From Geothrix sp. 21YS21S-2 (GTDB taxonomy: Bacteria; Acidobacteriota; Holophagae; Holophagales; Holophagaceae), in assembly GCF_030846775.1 (NCBI RefSeq), contig NZ_CP132910.1:4405001-4469000 (forward strand): a DNA stretch of 64,000 nt, given 5' to 3'. Of the stretch, positions 9,150 through 17,078 are shown piece by piece. Within the stretch, counting starts at the first letter, position 1. Every line of letters starts with the position of its first letter. A program made the translations under genes and the position numbers. Below the pieces are notes generated by a model. It ran no database searches and had not been told where the DNA came from. It saw only the letters and a program-made list of their open reading frames with translations.

Positions 9150-11088
9150 ATCCCCGCCGTTGTCCGGCTTCCCGGCGATCGAGGCGCTCTGGCGCCTCCT
9201 GGGCAGGCTTGGCCACGAAGGCGGCTTCCAGGCCTTCCAGGATGGCCCCTGGACCGGGCCCGAACCCGAACAGATGGCCGGGGCCCTGGAAGCGCACGGC
9301 ATCCAGGGCCGGGCGGCCCGGATCCAGGGCCGGGAGCTCCGCTACCTGGCCAGCCCCACCCTGGCCGAACTCCAGGATGGCACCTGGCTGCTCCTGCTCC
9401 GTTTCCGGAAGGGGCGGTTCCAGGTGGAAACGCCGGGGGGCATCCTCTCCCTGCGCCCGGAGGCCCTGTCGGAGCGGGTCTCAGGCCAGGTCCTCGATCT
9501 CTCGCCCGGACTTCCCCCGGGCGCGACCCCCTGGGCCCGGCTGAAACCGCTGTTCCTGGGCAACCCGGCCTGCCTGGCGCAGATCGGCGCGGCGGTCCTG
9601 ATGCTGGAGGGCATGGCCCTGATCACCCCGGCCATCACGGCGCTCGTCATGGACCGGGCCCTGCCGGATGGGGCGAGCTCGCTCCTGGGCCTGGTCGTGG
9701 CCGGGATGCTCCTGGCCACGGTCCACCAGGTCTGGATCGGCTGGATCCAGGAGCGGGTGCTTCTCCATTTGTCCACCCGGGTCAGCGTCGCAGCGGAACG
9801 GGGCTTCCTGGAGCATGTCCTGCGGTGCCCGTTCCCCTTTCTCCAGTCCCGGACCCTGGGCGAACTCATGCAGGCCTTCGGAGGCTTCGCGGCGGCCCGG
9901 GACCTGCTGCCCGCCAAGACGGTGGGGGCATTCCTCGGCGGGGCCCTGAGCCTCCTTCACCTGGCGGTGATGTTCGCCATGCTGCCGGGCCCCGCGCTGG
10001 TGGTCCTCCTGGCGACCGCGCTCCTGGCCCTGATGACGTTCGCGGTGGGCCGGATCAGCGCGCGTTTGCAGGCCAGGCAGGTGGAAGCGGCCGCCCGGGA
10101 GCACAGCCTCCTGATCGAGCTGGTGGCCGGCATCGGCACCCTCAAGGCGGCCGGAGCGGAGGGCCAGGCCCTGGGCCGCTGGCGGGGCCGCTGTCGGGCC
10201 GTGCTGAGCCTGGAGCTGGCCCGGGGCCGGATCAACCTCGCGTCCGACCTGGTCATGGGCCTGGTCAGCCAAGGCCTGGCCATCGGGCTGTTCCTCCACG
10301 GAGGGCGGTGCCTGCTGGACGGCGCCCTGACCGCGGGCAAGCTGTTCGCCTTCCTCCAGCTCGGCACCGGGTTCACCGCTTCCTTCATGGCGGTGGCGCA
10401 CACCGCCTTGACCTTGATGGTCCTGAAGCCGCAGCTGGCCAGGGCCCAGGAAATCCTCTCCCAGGAACCCGAAGCGCCGCCTCGGGATGGAAAGCCCTCC
10501 CCCGCGCCGATTCCGGTGGTGCTGGAAGACGTCTGGTTCCGCTACGGCCCCTCGGACCCGTGGGTGCTCCAGGGGTACGCCCTGCGGGTGGAGCCCGGCC
10601 AGAAGGTGACGCTGGGGGGGCCTTCCGGGTTCGGGAAGACCACGGTGCTCCGCCTGCTGGCGGGCCTCCATGTGCCCGAAAAGGGCAGGGTCCTGGTGGC
10701 CGGGCGGGACCCCAGGACGGTCCGCCGCGACCTGCTGTACCTGCCCCAGTTCGTGCGGATCTTCGGGGGCTCGATCCAGGACAACCTGCGGATCTTCTCC
10801 AACGGGGCGCCCATGGAAAGACTCCTGGAAACCGCCGGCATGACGGGACTCCAGGCCCTGGTGGACACGCTGCCCATGGGCTACCGGACCCTGCTCCCGC
10901 CCGGCGGGAGGAACCTGTCCGGCGGCCAGCGCCAGCTGATCGCCCTCACGGGCGCCCTGGCTTCGGGACGCCCGCTGCTGCTGCTGGACGAGGCCCTGGC
11001 GAACCTGGACGCCCGGCACGCGGCCTCCCTGCAGGCGATCCTGGCCGCGGGACCGTGGACGTTGGTCGCGGCCAGTCACGGGCCTTAG
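9142..11088 (+). CDS. Second ABC transporter permease/ATPase of the NHLM-type export system
   Basis: A 648-residue ABC protein paired with the preceding peptidase-ABC; the genes overlap by 8 bp (ATGCCTGA). The first ~140 residues form a domain without a C39 active-site cysteine. A transmembrane region follows (about 145-440), then an ATPase with Walker A GPSGFGKTT, signature LSGGQRQ and LLLLDEAL Walker B. The protein ends only a few residues after the H-loop histidine (AASHGP), so the ATPase is shorter at its C-terminus than usual. This matches the second permease/ATPase component of NHLP export systems. No gene with a related job follows. Confidence 0.83.
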   Translation: MPESPPLSGFPAIEALWRLLGRLGHEGGFQAFQDGPWTGPEPEQMAGALEAHGIQGRAARIQGRELRYLASPTLAELQDGTWLLLLRFRKGRFQVETPGGILSLRPEALSERVSGQVLDLSPGLPPGATPWARLKPLFLGNPACLAQIGAAVLMLEGMALITPAITALVMDRALPDGASSLLGLVVAGMLLATVHQVWIGWIQERVLLHLSTRVSVAAERGFLEHVLRCPFPFLQSRTLGELMQAFGGFAAARDLLPAKTVGAFLGGALSLLHLAVMFAMLPGPALVVLLATALLALMTFAVGRISARLQARQVEAAAREHSLLIELVAGIGTLKAAGAEGQALGRWRGRCRAVLSLELARGRINLASDLVMGLVSQGLAIGLFLHGGRCLLDGALTAGKLFAFLQLGTGFTASFMAVAHTALTLMVLKPQLARAQEILSQEPEAPPRDGKPSPAPIPVVLEDVWFRYGPSDPWVLQGYALRVEPGQKVTLGGPSGFGKTTVLRLLAGLHVPEKGRVLVAGRDPRTVRRDLLYLPQFVRIFGGSIQDNLRIFSNGAPMERLLETAGMTGLQALVDTLPMGYRTLLPPGGRNLSGGQRQLIALTGALASGRPLLLLDEALANLDARHAASLQAILAAGPWTLVAASHGP

Positions 11089-11103
11089 AGCAATACGGTT
11101 CAC

Positions 11104-12174
11104 TTAGCGCTGCGGCTTCATCTCCCCCAGCAGGTGCACCGCGAAGGTGGCCAGCCAGTGGTCCCCTTCGTAGTTCCCGGACACCACGTGGGGCAGGGCC
11201 GCCGCCGCATGCTCCATCGCGGCCTTCTCCAGGGCCTTGGCCCGGGGGTCCTTCGGCCCCAGGCCCGCGGCCAGGGCGTGGAGGCACCGGGCGCGGCTGA
11301 GGTTCAGGCCGTCCAGGTGGACGATCCTGGGATCGCTGCGGTCCGACACCACCGCCGGCGCCAGGACGCCGTGCTTGAGAAGCCCGGGCAGGAAGCCTTC
11401 GACCCAGGGCCTGAACTCCCGGGCCGGGAGCACCTTCACCATCAGCGCCGCCTCCTCCAGGCAGGGCGACAGGAAGTCCTCGCCGCCGGGCTCCCAGGCC
11501 ATGGGGCCGTTGCGGTCCTTGCCGAAGTAGGTGCGGGCCCTTTCCGCAAGGAGGGCCTCGAGGCGGGCGTCCTTGGCGGCCCGGGCGTAGTCCAGGGCCA
11601 GGTCCAGGCTGAAGGCCGTGTTGGGGTGCACCCCCACGCGGTTCGGGTAGGTGAGCTTGGGCAGGAACGCCTCGAACTGGGCCGCCACCGCGTCGGCGAG
11701 GGGCTGGAGCTGGTCCGCCCAGCCACGCGCCTCGGGCGAATCCCAGGCCCGCAGCTCCGCCGCCAGCTTCAGGAGCCAGGCCCAGCCGTAGGTGCGCTCG
11801 AAGCCCTTGTGGGCCGGGTCCACGAAGTAGGCCACCTCCGCCTTGATGCGCTCCGGCGCCAGATCCTGGTCCAGGGCCAGCCGGATCCCCCCCGCCTCCG
11901 GCAGGTCCGGGAACTCCCGCAGGAGCCGCACCAGCATCCAGTGCCCGTGCACGCAGGAATGCCAGTCGAAGCACCCGTAGAAGGCGGGGTGCAGGTCCCG
12001 GGGCCCCAACACGTCCTTCGGCCCGGCCAGGGTGTGGTCCAGCTTGTTGGGATACTCCCGTTCCACGGACTTGAGCACATGCCCCGCGAACCGCGAGGCC
12101 GCCTCCCGGGTCAGCCCCTGCGCCCCCAGGGGCGCGGCGGCGAGGATCCCCGCGACGATCCAGTGCAAGCGCAT
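11104..12174 (-). CDS. DUF2891 family exported protein
   Basis: A 356-residue protein resembling the DUF2891 family (function unknown). Residues 1-18 form a signal peptide (ending LGAQG), so it is probably periplasmic. A conserved segment HPAFYGCFDWHSCVHGHWM follows, and the rest is helical, like an alpha/alpha toroid. The His/Trp/Asp-rich block suggests an active site, but no reaction is established. The ATG at 12174 has GGAGG 5 bases upstream. Convergent with the ABC genes; 15 bp separate the stops. Confidence 0.75.
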   Translation of the reverse strand: MRLHWIVAGILAAAPLGAQGLTREAASRFAGHVLKSVEREYPNKLDHTLAGPKDVLGPRDLHPAFYGCFDWHSCVHGHWMLVRLLREFPDLPEAGGIRLALDQDLAPERIKAEVAYFVDPAHKGFERTYGWAWLLKLAAELRAWDSPEARGWADQLQPLADAVAAQFEAFLPKLTYPNRVGVHPNTAFSLDLALDYARAAKDARLEALLAERARTYFGKDRNGPMAWEPGGEDFLSPCLEEAALMVKVLPAREFRPWVEGFLPGLLKHGVLAPAVVSDRSDPRIVHLDGLNLSRARCLHALAAGLGPKDPRAKALEKAAMEHAAAALPHVVSGNYEGDHWLATFAVHLLGEMKPQR

Positions 12175-12234
12175 GGGCACCTCCGGATGGGGCCCCGGAA
12201 GGGGGGCCTGACCATTCATCATGGGTGAATCGGT

Positions 12235-12254
12235 CCCCCGCGACAACGCGGGGG
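12235..12254. other. Perfect hairpin upstream of tRNA-Ser
   Basis: An 8-bp GC-only stem (CCCCCGCG / CGCGGGGG) with the loop ACAA lies 25 bp before the tRNA. No T-tract follows on either strand, so a terminator role is not supported. It may be a protein site or simply a stable stem in the leader. Confidence 0.4.
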
Positions 12255-12278
12255 AGGTTCTGGTAGACTGGCCGTCCT

Positions 12279-12368
12279 GGAGAGATGGCAGAGTGGTCGA
12301 ATGCGCCTGACTCGAAATCAGGTGTGCGAGTGATCGCACCGTAGGTTCGAATCCTATTCTCTCCGCCA
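12279..12368 (+). tRNA. tRNA-Ser (anticodon CGA)
   Basis: A class II tRNA of 90 nt including an encoded CCA. Acceptor stem GGAGAGA pairs with TCTCTCC at 12358-12364; the anticodon arm CCTGA-CTCGAAA-TCAGG gives anticodon CGA. A long variable arm and the T-arm GGTTCGAATCC follow. CGA reads UCG serine codons. It appears to be transcribed alone and is followed by an intrinsic terminator. Confidence 0.96.
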
Positions 12369-12379
12369 GACCTGGCACC

Positions 12380-12410
12380 AAATCAGCCCTTCGGAAGGAA
12401 GGGCTGATTT
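12380..12410 (+). terminator. Terminator-like hairpin after tRNA-Ser
   Basis: A perfect 13-bp inverted repeat (AAATCAGCCCTTC / GAAGGGCTGATTT) with a 5-base loop starts 12 bases after the tRNA. The descending arm ends in TTT, followed by CTGT. Its position suits termination of the tRNA transcript. Confidence 0.75.
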
Positions 12411-12604
12411 CTGTCCATGCCACAGACGCGCTGCGGGCCGGAGCCGGCCCAGGCGGTGGCGTCTTTGAGCGCAAGGGTCACGATGTCCCTCCTGGGATCG
12501 GGTTCGGTGGCCAGCCTGGGATCTGAACCTGGACCCCGTGATTGCCCATTGCAAACTCATGGTTCTTGCTTATCTTCCCCTACGCACACTGACGGGTGGA
12601 CGCC

Positions 12605-12832
12605 ATGGATACGAATCGTGGTGCTCTGCTGTCCTATCGATGCGCCTGGTGCAATCGAATCTGGACGGGCAAGGGGTGGGTGTTTGAACGCCGTAAAGAG
12701 AACCATGAGATCTATTCTCATGGGATCTGCGATGAGTGCGGCGTCATCCAGCTTCGGGACGGTCTGCCCCATCTTGCCAAGAGGCCGGTTCGTTCGCCGG
12801 GGGTGGCAAACCCGCAAGGCGCCTTGGAATGA
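12605..12832 (+). CDS. Small cysteine/histidine-motif protein related to a PAS-protein C-terminal module
   Basis: A 75-residue protein with a CAWC pair, then a KGW segment, then YSHGICDEC. The same arrangement (CSHC, KGYW, FTHGICPEC) ends the PAS-domain protein at 45164-45796. Four cysteines plus a histidine suggest a small zinc- or iron-binding module existing here alone. The ATG at 12605 has only a weak ribosome site; a GTG at 12596 is also possible. Base composition is somewhat lower in GC than neighbours. The function is unknown. Confidence 0.5.
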   Translation: MDTNRGALLSYRCAWCNRIWTGKGWVFERRKENHEIYSHGICDECGVIQLRDGLPHLAKRPVRSPGVANPQGALE

Positions 12833-12887
12833 GGGCAGCCCCAATTGAGGATGAATCTCCTGCGGGACGCACGTCCCGGTGACCCGG

Positions 12888-13238
12888 CTACCTGATCGTC
12901 TCCACCTGGTTCAGCTTGAAACTCACCTTCTCCGCCTTCCAGGTGCCCGAACTCGCGCACCGCCTTGAACATGCCCTCCCGGTCCGCGTCCAGGACGAGC
13001 CGGACCTTGAAACCGCAGTCCCGAAGGGCCGAGGCCATATCCTGGGCGTCGTGGACGGCGTTCTTCAGGGGCGTGACCCGGTAGGCCGCATTGCCGATCA
13101 CCAGCGCCGCCTTCCGCTCCCCCGGGGCCTCCTCGGCCGCCTTGATGGCGATGGCCCGGGGGGGATGGCCTGCCCGGACTGCGCCGACAAGCACCCGCAC
13201 GCTAGGAGGAACATGGGAATCATGACGGAATGCGACAT
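12888..13238 (-). pseudogene. Decayed caspase-like (peptidase C14) exported protein
   Basis: The start at 13238 gives a signal or lipoprotein peptide (MSHSVMIPMFLLACGCLSAQ). The caspase-fold opening follows only in another frame (RKAALVIGNAAY, LKNAVHDAQDM, LRDCGFKV). The frame changes at a run of seven G/C near 13158-13164. After about 55 residues of caspase-like sequence, a third frame carries a natural-looking C-terminus (TWKAEKVSFKLNQVETIR) to a TAG at 12888. The catalytic His and Cys regions are missing. This looks like one gene broken by a frameshift plus an internal deletion. Confidence 0.6.
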
Positions 13239-13721
13239 GGGGTGCCCCTGGCCTGGATGGCTCATTCTTCCAGGATCGGTTGCCTCGGGATGGAACTTCG
13301 CCGCCGGATCCGGTTCGCGGGCACCCTCCGACCCGGAGCCGATGGCCGGAGATCCGAGAACGTAATCACTAAAAACGTTTGAATTAAATTAAATAAAAGG
13401 CAAACAAATATAAAATTGTCAAGAATTATAGTAAATTTTAAAGAAATAATCCTTGAATGATCCATGATGCCGTGACAAGGTTCTCTGCATCAGGTGACCG
13501 TCATGCGTTCCTCCTCCCGACAGCAGCAGCAGAATCCCCGGCCCCCCGCGAATCGCGAAGGGACCCGGGAGGGAAGAGGCTAGTTCATTCCCACCGGTCA
13601 CCATCACCCCCGATTCGCGACAGCCGATCGGGGGTGCTTGCTTTTCGCCCACAACCCCACCCGCCCTGGCTCGCAATGGCGAGCCGGAGCCCTTCTCTAC
13701 CCCAATTCCAAGGAGCCTGCG
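13239..13721. other. Long intergenic region with AT-rich block upstream of amt
   Basis: No convincing gene is seen in these 483 bp. Positions 13362-13460 are strikingly AT-rich (runs such as TTGAATTAAATTAAAT) in a GC-rich genome. This block sits between the caspase remnant and amt. It may contain the promoter and upstream activator sites of amt, or a horizontally acquired scrap. I could not find a confident sigma-54 -24/-12 pair. Confidence 0.6.
13607..13634 (+). promoter_or_regulatory. Hairpin in the amt leader
   Basis: Arms CCCCCGAT and ATCGGGGG enclose a 12-base loop, followed by TGCTTGCTTTT. It lies about 90 bp before the amt start. It could be an attenuator-like or weak terminator structure on the leader transcript; no antisense or riboswitch pairing was identified. 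Confidence 0.35.
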
Positions 13722-15395
13722 ATGACGCGCATTGCACGCGGGGGCGAAAAGCTCTCGACCCAAGGGAAAATGGCTCGGCTGATCCTGCGGCTGCGGGATC
13801 CGGAGTGGCGCCGCTACGGCGTGACGCTGGCTTCGGGCAAGCTGCTGGGACTCGCCCTGGTGCTCGGCATGATGATCCTCATCCCGGTGCTGCTCAACGG
13901 CAACGCCGCCCGGGCGCAGGCGCCGGCCGGCACGCCTCCCGCCGTTGCGGCTGCTCCCCCGGTGCAGGCCGCGGCGGCTCCGGCCCCCCCTGCGGCGCCC
14001 GCGCCCCCGGCCGTGGCCGCCAAGGACATCATCAATCCCCTCAACACCCTCTGGGTGCTGCTCGCAGCCTTCCTGGTCTTCGCGATGCAGGTGGGCTTCG
14101 TCATGCTGGAAGCGGGCTTCTGCCGCTCCCGGGAGACCGTGAACGTGCTGGTGGAGTGCGTGTTCGACACCTGCCTGTGCGGCATCCTCTTCTGGGCCTT
14201 CGGCTACGCGTTCATGTTCAGCACCGGCAACGGCTTCATCGGCTACCACTGGTTCTTCCTCAAGGGCGCCCCGGCCACCTACGGGGCCACCGGCGTGGCC
14301 TTCCTGGCCCACTGGCTCTTCCAGTTCGCCTTCGCGGACACCTGCTCGACCATCACCTCCGGCGCCATGATCGGGCGCACCGACTTCATCGGCGACATCC
14401 TGTACAGCTTCGCGGTTTCCGGCTTCATCTACCCCATCATCGGCCACTGGGCCTGGGGGCCGGACGGGTTCCTCGCCACCATGGGCAGCGACGGGCACTT
14501 CCTCGCTTCGCTGGGCATGAACTTCCATGACTTCGCGGGGTCCACGGTGGTGCACACCATCGGCGGCGCCGTGGCCCTGGCCGGCGCCATCGTCCTGGGC
14601 CCGCGGCTCGGGCGCAAGTTCAAGCGGGACGGCGGCGGCCCCATGACGCCCCACGATCTGACCATCGCCGTGTGCGGCGGCCTGCTGCTCTGGTTCGGCT
14701 GGTACGGCTTCAACCCCGGCAGCACCCTCTCCGCCATGGACTTCGAAGGGGTGGGCCGGGTGGCCGCCAACACGACCCTCGCCGCCTGCGCCGCGGGTCT
14801 GACGGCCGTTTTCTTCGTCTACCGCCGCACGGACAAGTGGGACGCGGGCTCGATCACCAACGGGTTCCTGGCGGGCCTGGTGGCCATCACCTGCCCCTGC
14901 TACTGGGTGAGTCCCTTCGGCTCGGTCGTGATCGGCGCGCTGGCCGGCGTCATCGTCATCCTCGGCGTGGACCTGCTCGAATACCTGCGCATCGACGATC
15001 CCATCGGCGCCGTGCCGGTGCACATGATGAACGGCATCTGGGGCACGCTCTCCCTAGGCCTCTTCGCCAGCGGCGAATTCTCCGCCATCGGCAGCGACCC
15101 GGTTTCGCCCGACCTGTCCAGCAGGCTGACCGGGCTGTTCTACGGCGGGGGCTTCAAGGTCCTGGAGGCCCAGGCCATCGGAAGCCTCATCGTCACGGGA
15201 GCCACCGTGGCCGTCGCCCTCGCGGTCATGCATGCCATCAACGCCGCGGGCCTCCTGCGGCTCTCCAAGGAGGGCGAGCTGGACGGCATGGATGTCCACG
15301 AGCACGGCATCTCGGCCTACCCCGAATACGTGATCTCGGCCCTCGCGGCCCCCGCCGGCGCGCCCATCGAGATCCGCGGCCTCGGCCGGAAGTGA
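13722..15395 (+). CDS. amt: Ammonium transporter (Amt/MEP/Rh family)
   Basis: A 557-residue inner-membrane ammonium channel. An N-terminal stretch (to about residue 105) has a hydrophobic helix around 38-55, then a long Ala/Pro linker before the channel. The channel begins near INPLNTLWVLLAAF and has about 11 transmembrane helices. The twin pore histidines are present: AGSTVVHTIGG and PVHMMNGIWGT. The ATG at 13722 has AAGGAG 7 bases upstream. The P-II gene follows 41 bp downstream, the usual pairing for regulated ammonium uptake. The Ala/Pro N-terminal extension is longer than in most Amt proteins. Confidence 0.94.
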   Translation: MTRIARGGEKLSTQGKMARLILRLRDPEWRRYGVTLASGKLLGLALVLGMMILIPVLLNGNAARAQAPAGTPPAVAAAPPVQAAAAPAPPAAPAPPAVAAKDIINPLNTLWVLLAAFLVFAMQVGFVMLEAGFCRSRETVNVLVECVFDTCLCGILFWAFGYAFMFSTGNGFIGYHWFFLKGAPATYGATGVAFLAHWLFQFAFADTCSTITSGAMIGRTDFIGDILYSFAVSGFIYPIIGHWAWGPDGFLATMGSDGHFLASLGMNFHDFAGSTVVHTIGGAVALAGAIVLGPRLGRKFKRDGGGPMTPHDLTIAVCGGLLLWFGWYGFNPGSTLSAMDFEGVGRVAANTTLAACAAGLTAVFFVYRRTDKWDAGSITNGFLAGLVAITCPCYWVSPFGSVVIGALAGVIVILGVDLLEYLRIDDPIGAVPVHMMNGIWGTLSLGLFASGEFSAIGSDPVSPDLSSRLTGLFYGGGFKVLEAQAIGSLIVTGATVAVALAVMHAINAAGLLRLSKEGELDGMDVHEHGISAYPEYVISALAAPAGAPIEIRGLGRK

Positions 15396-15436
15396 GCGAA
15401 GCGATCCTGACCCAACCCCAGCAAAAGGAGTCAACC

Positions 15437-15790
15437 ATGAAGATGATCATCGCCATCATCCGCCCCGACCGGTTCGAGGATGTCCAGGCCGCCCTGCACC
15501 TCAGGGACATCCACCTGATGACGGTCTCCGACGTCCGGGGCTGCGGCACCCAGAAGGGCTTCTCGGACCAGTTCCGGGGCAACAAGATCGACCTGGTCCG
15601 CCTTCTCCCCAAGGTGAAGATCGAGATCGCCGTGAACGAGGACTACGTCCAGCCCGCGGTGGAGGCCATCCTGAGCGCGGGCAAGTCCGCGGAGGGCCAC
15701 GTGGGGGACGGCAAGATCTTCATCCTGGAGCTGCTGGACTGCTACCGGGTCCGCACCTCGGAACAGGGGCCCCTGGCCATCGGGCCGTGA
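15437..15790 (+). CDS. P-II family nitrogen regulatory protein
   Basis: A 117-residue trimeric P-II protein that would bind 2-oxoglutarate and ATP/ADP and plug the adjacent Amt channel. The core is well kept: RGCGTQKG, LPKVKIEI, VGDGKIFI and RVRTSEQG. The T-loop differs from GlnB/GlnK: tyrosines 46 and 51 are absent (QFRG then NKIDLVRL), and it is one residue longer. GlnD-type uridylylation at Tyr51 is therefore impossible. AAAAGGAG precedes the ATG. It is the second gene of amt-P-II-porin. Confidence 0.92.
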   Translation: MKMIIAIIRPDRFEDVQAALHLRDIHLMTVSDVRGCGTQKGFSDQFRGNKIDLVRLLPKVKIEIAVNEDYVQPAVEAILSAGKSAEGHVGDGKIFILELLDCYRVRTSEQGPLAIGP

Positions 15791-15858
15791 CCCGTCCCCC
15801 TGCAGCGTTCCACTGCGGCCACACCCTGGGCGTCGACCCTGTTCCTTCCGGAGCATGC

Positions 15859-17013
15859 ATGCGCATACCCCTTTTCCTGCCCGCCCTTCTCGGCCTGGGC
15901 CTCGCCGCCCAGACACCCCCGCCCGCGCCGGGACCGGCCGTCAAGTGGCGAGGCGCCCTCTGGGCCTCGGGCGCCGCCTCCAACCAGTCCACCTCCGACG
16001 GGAGTCTCTTCCTGCGCTCCGCGGACTCGGGTGAGGGCCACCTGGCCGTGGACGGCCTCCAGCTGGGCGCCGACGTGACCCTGGCGGACGGCTGGTCCCT
16101 GAAGTTCACCCTCCTGGCGGGCCAGGCCGCCAGGTTCCTGAACGCCGGCACCCTGGCCCCCAACGGCAGTCCCGCCGATACCGGCTCCTTCGCCTGGCCC
16201 GAAGCCCAGCTCGTCTGGACCGGCGGCGCGGACACCCTGAAGTTCGGCCGGATGTATACGCCCATGGGCATGGAAGTCCTGGACCCCACCCAGGACATCA
16301 CCGCCAGCCGGGGGCTCCTCTTCACCTACGCCATCCCCGTCGCCCAGGTGGGGCTCAACTGGCACCACGCCTTCTCCACGGCCTGGAGCGCCGACCTGTG
16401 GGTCTACAACGGCGAGGACCGCGTCCAGGACAACAACAAGGGCAAGACCGCCGGACTCGGCCTCACCTACAACCACGGGGGCGCCTCGGACCGGTTCGTC
16501 ACCCTCATGGCCTTCAGCGGCGCCGAACAGAACGCGACGGGGGGCGCCGCCGGCGCCGAAGGCCGCAAGCGGGAGCGGCTCTGCCTGTCGGGCGGCTGGG
16601 CCTGGGGCAAGGCCACCCTCCTGTGGGAAGGGGAGTCCGCCCGGGAGACCCTGCCCGCCAGCGCCTTCCAGGGCGCCACCGGGCCGGTCAGGGCCGCCTG
16701 GTCCGGGGCCGGCCTCATCGGCAAGTACCAGTTCACGGACGCGTGGTCGGGCTTCGCCCGGGCTGAGGTGTTCAAGGACGACACCGGGGTCCGCCTGGGG
16801 GCCGATCCCTCCGTGGCCGCGGCCCTGCCCCCCGCCCGGGACGCCGGCCTGCGGGCCACGTCCTTCGCCCTGGGCGCGGAACGCCGGTGGCACGCCACCT
16901 TCACCCGGCTCGAAATCCGGGAGGACAGCCTGGGCAAGGAGGTCGCCGACGGGTCCGGCAAGCCGTTCAAGAGCGCGGCGAGCCTGACCTGGAGCGTGGG
17001 GACGAGCTTCTAG
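15859..17013 (+). CDS. Outer-membrane beta-barrel porin
   Basis: A 384-residue protein with a signal peptide (residues 1-18, ending LGLAAQ). The rest alternates polar and hydrophobic residues in beta-strands and ends in Phe (WSVGTSF), the classical outer-membrane C-terminal signature. It contains segments typical of the BBP2/DUF-type porins (TLKFGRMYTPMG, RGLLFTYAIPV). The ATG at 15859 has GGAG upstream. Placed 68 bp after P-II in the same orientation, it may let ammonium or other nitrogen sources through the outer membrane; that role is inference. Confidence 0.82.
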   Translation: MRIPLFLPALLGLGLAAQTPPPAPGPAVKWRGALWASGAASNQSTSDGSLFLRSADSGEGHLAVDGLQLGADVTLADGWSLKFTLLAGQAARFLNAGTLAPNGSPADTGSFAWPEAQLVWTGGADTLKFGRMYTPMGMEVLDPTQDITASRGLLFTYAIPVAQVGLNWHHAFSTAWSADLWVYNGEDRVQDNNKGKTAGLGLTYNHGGASDRFVTLMAFSGAEQNATGGAAGAEGRKRERLCLSGGWAWGKATLLWEGESARETLPASAFQGATGPVRAAWSGAGLIGKYQFTDAWSGFARAEVFKDDTGVRLGADPSVAAALPPARDAGLRATSFALGAERRWHATFTRLEIREDSLGKEVADGSGKPFKSAASLTWSVGTSF

Positions 17014-17078
17014 AGGGGGTTGATCCAGGCAACACCATTCATTCCATTCCTCCGCGAGCCTCTGCGAGTTCCCGGCGC

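Noticed and set aside
12420-12600. Sequence resembling a reverse-strand tRNA T-arm near 12520
   Set aside because: The loop lacks the conserved adenine and no acceptor or anticodon stem could be built.
13262-13465. AT-rich minus-strand open frame of 67 codons
   Set aside because: Hydrophobic stretch arises from AT-rich DNA, without a ribosome site or recognisable domain.
13620-13660. Possible sigma-54 promoter before amt
   Set aside because: A GC-rich run followed by TTGCTTT does not place GG and GC at the required -24/-12 spacing.
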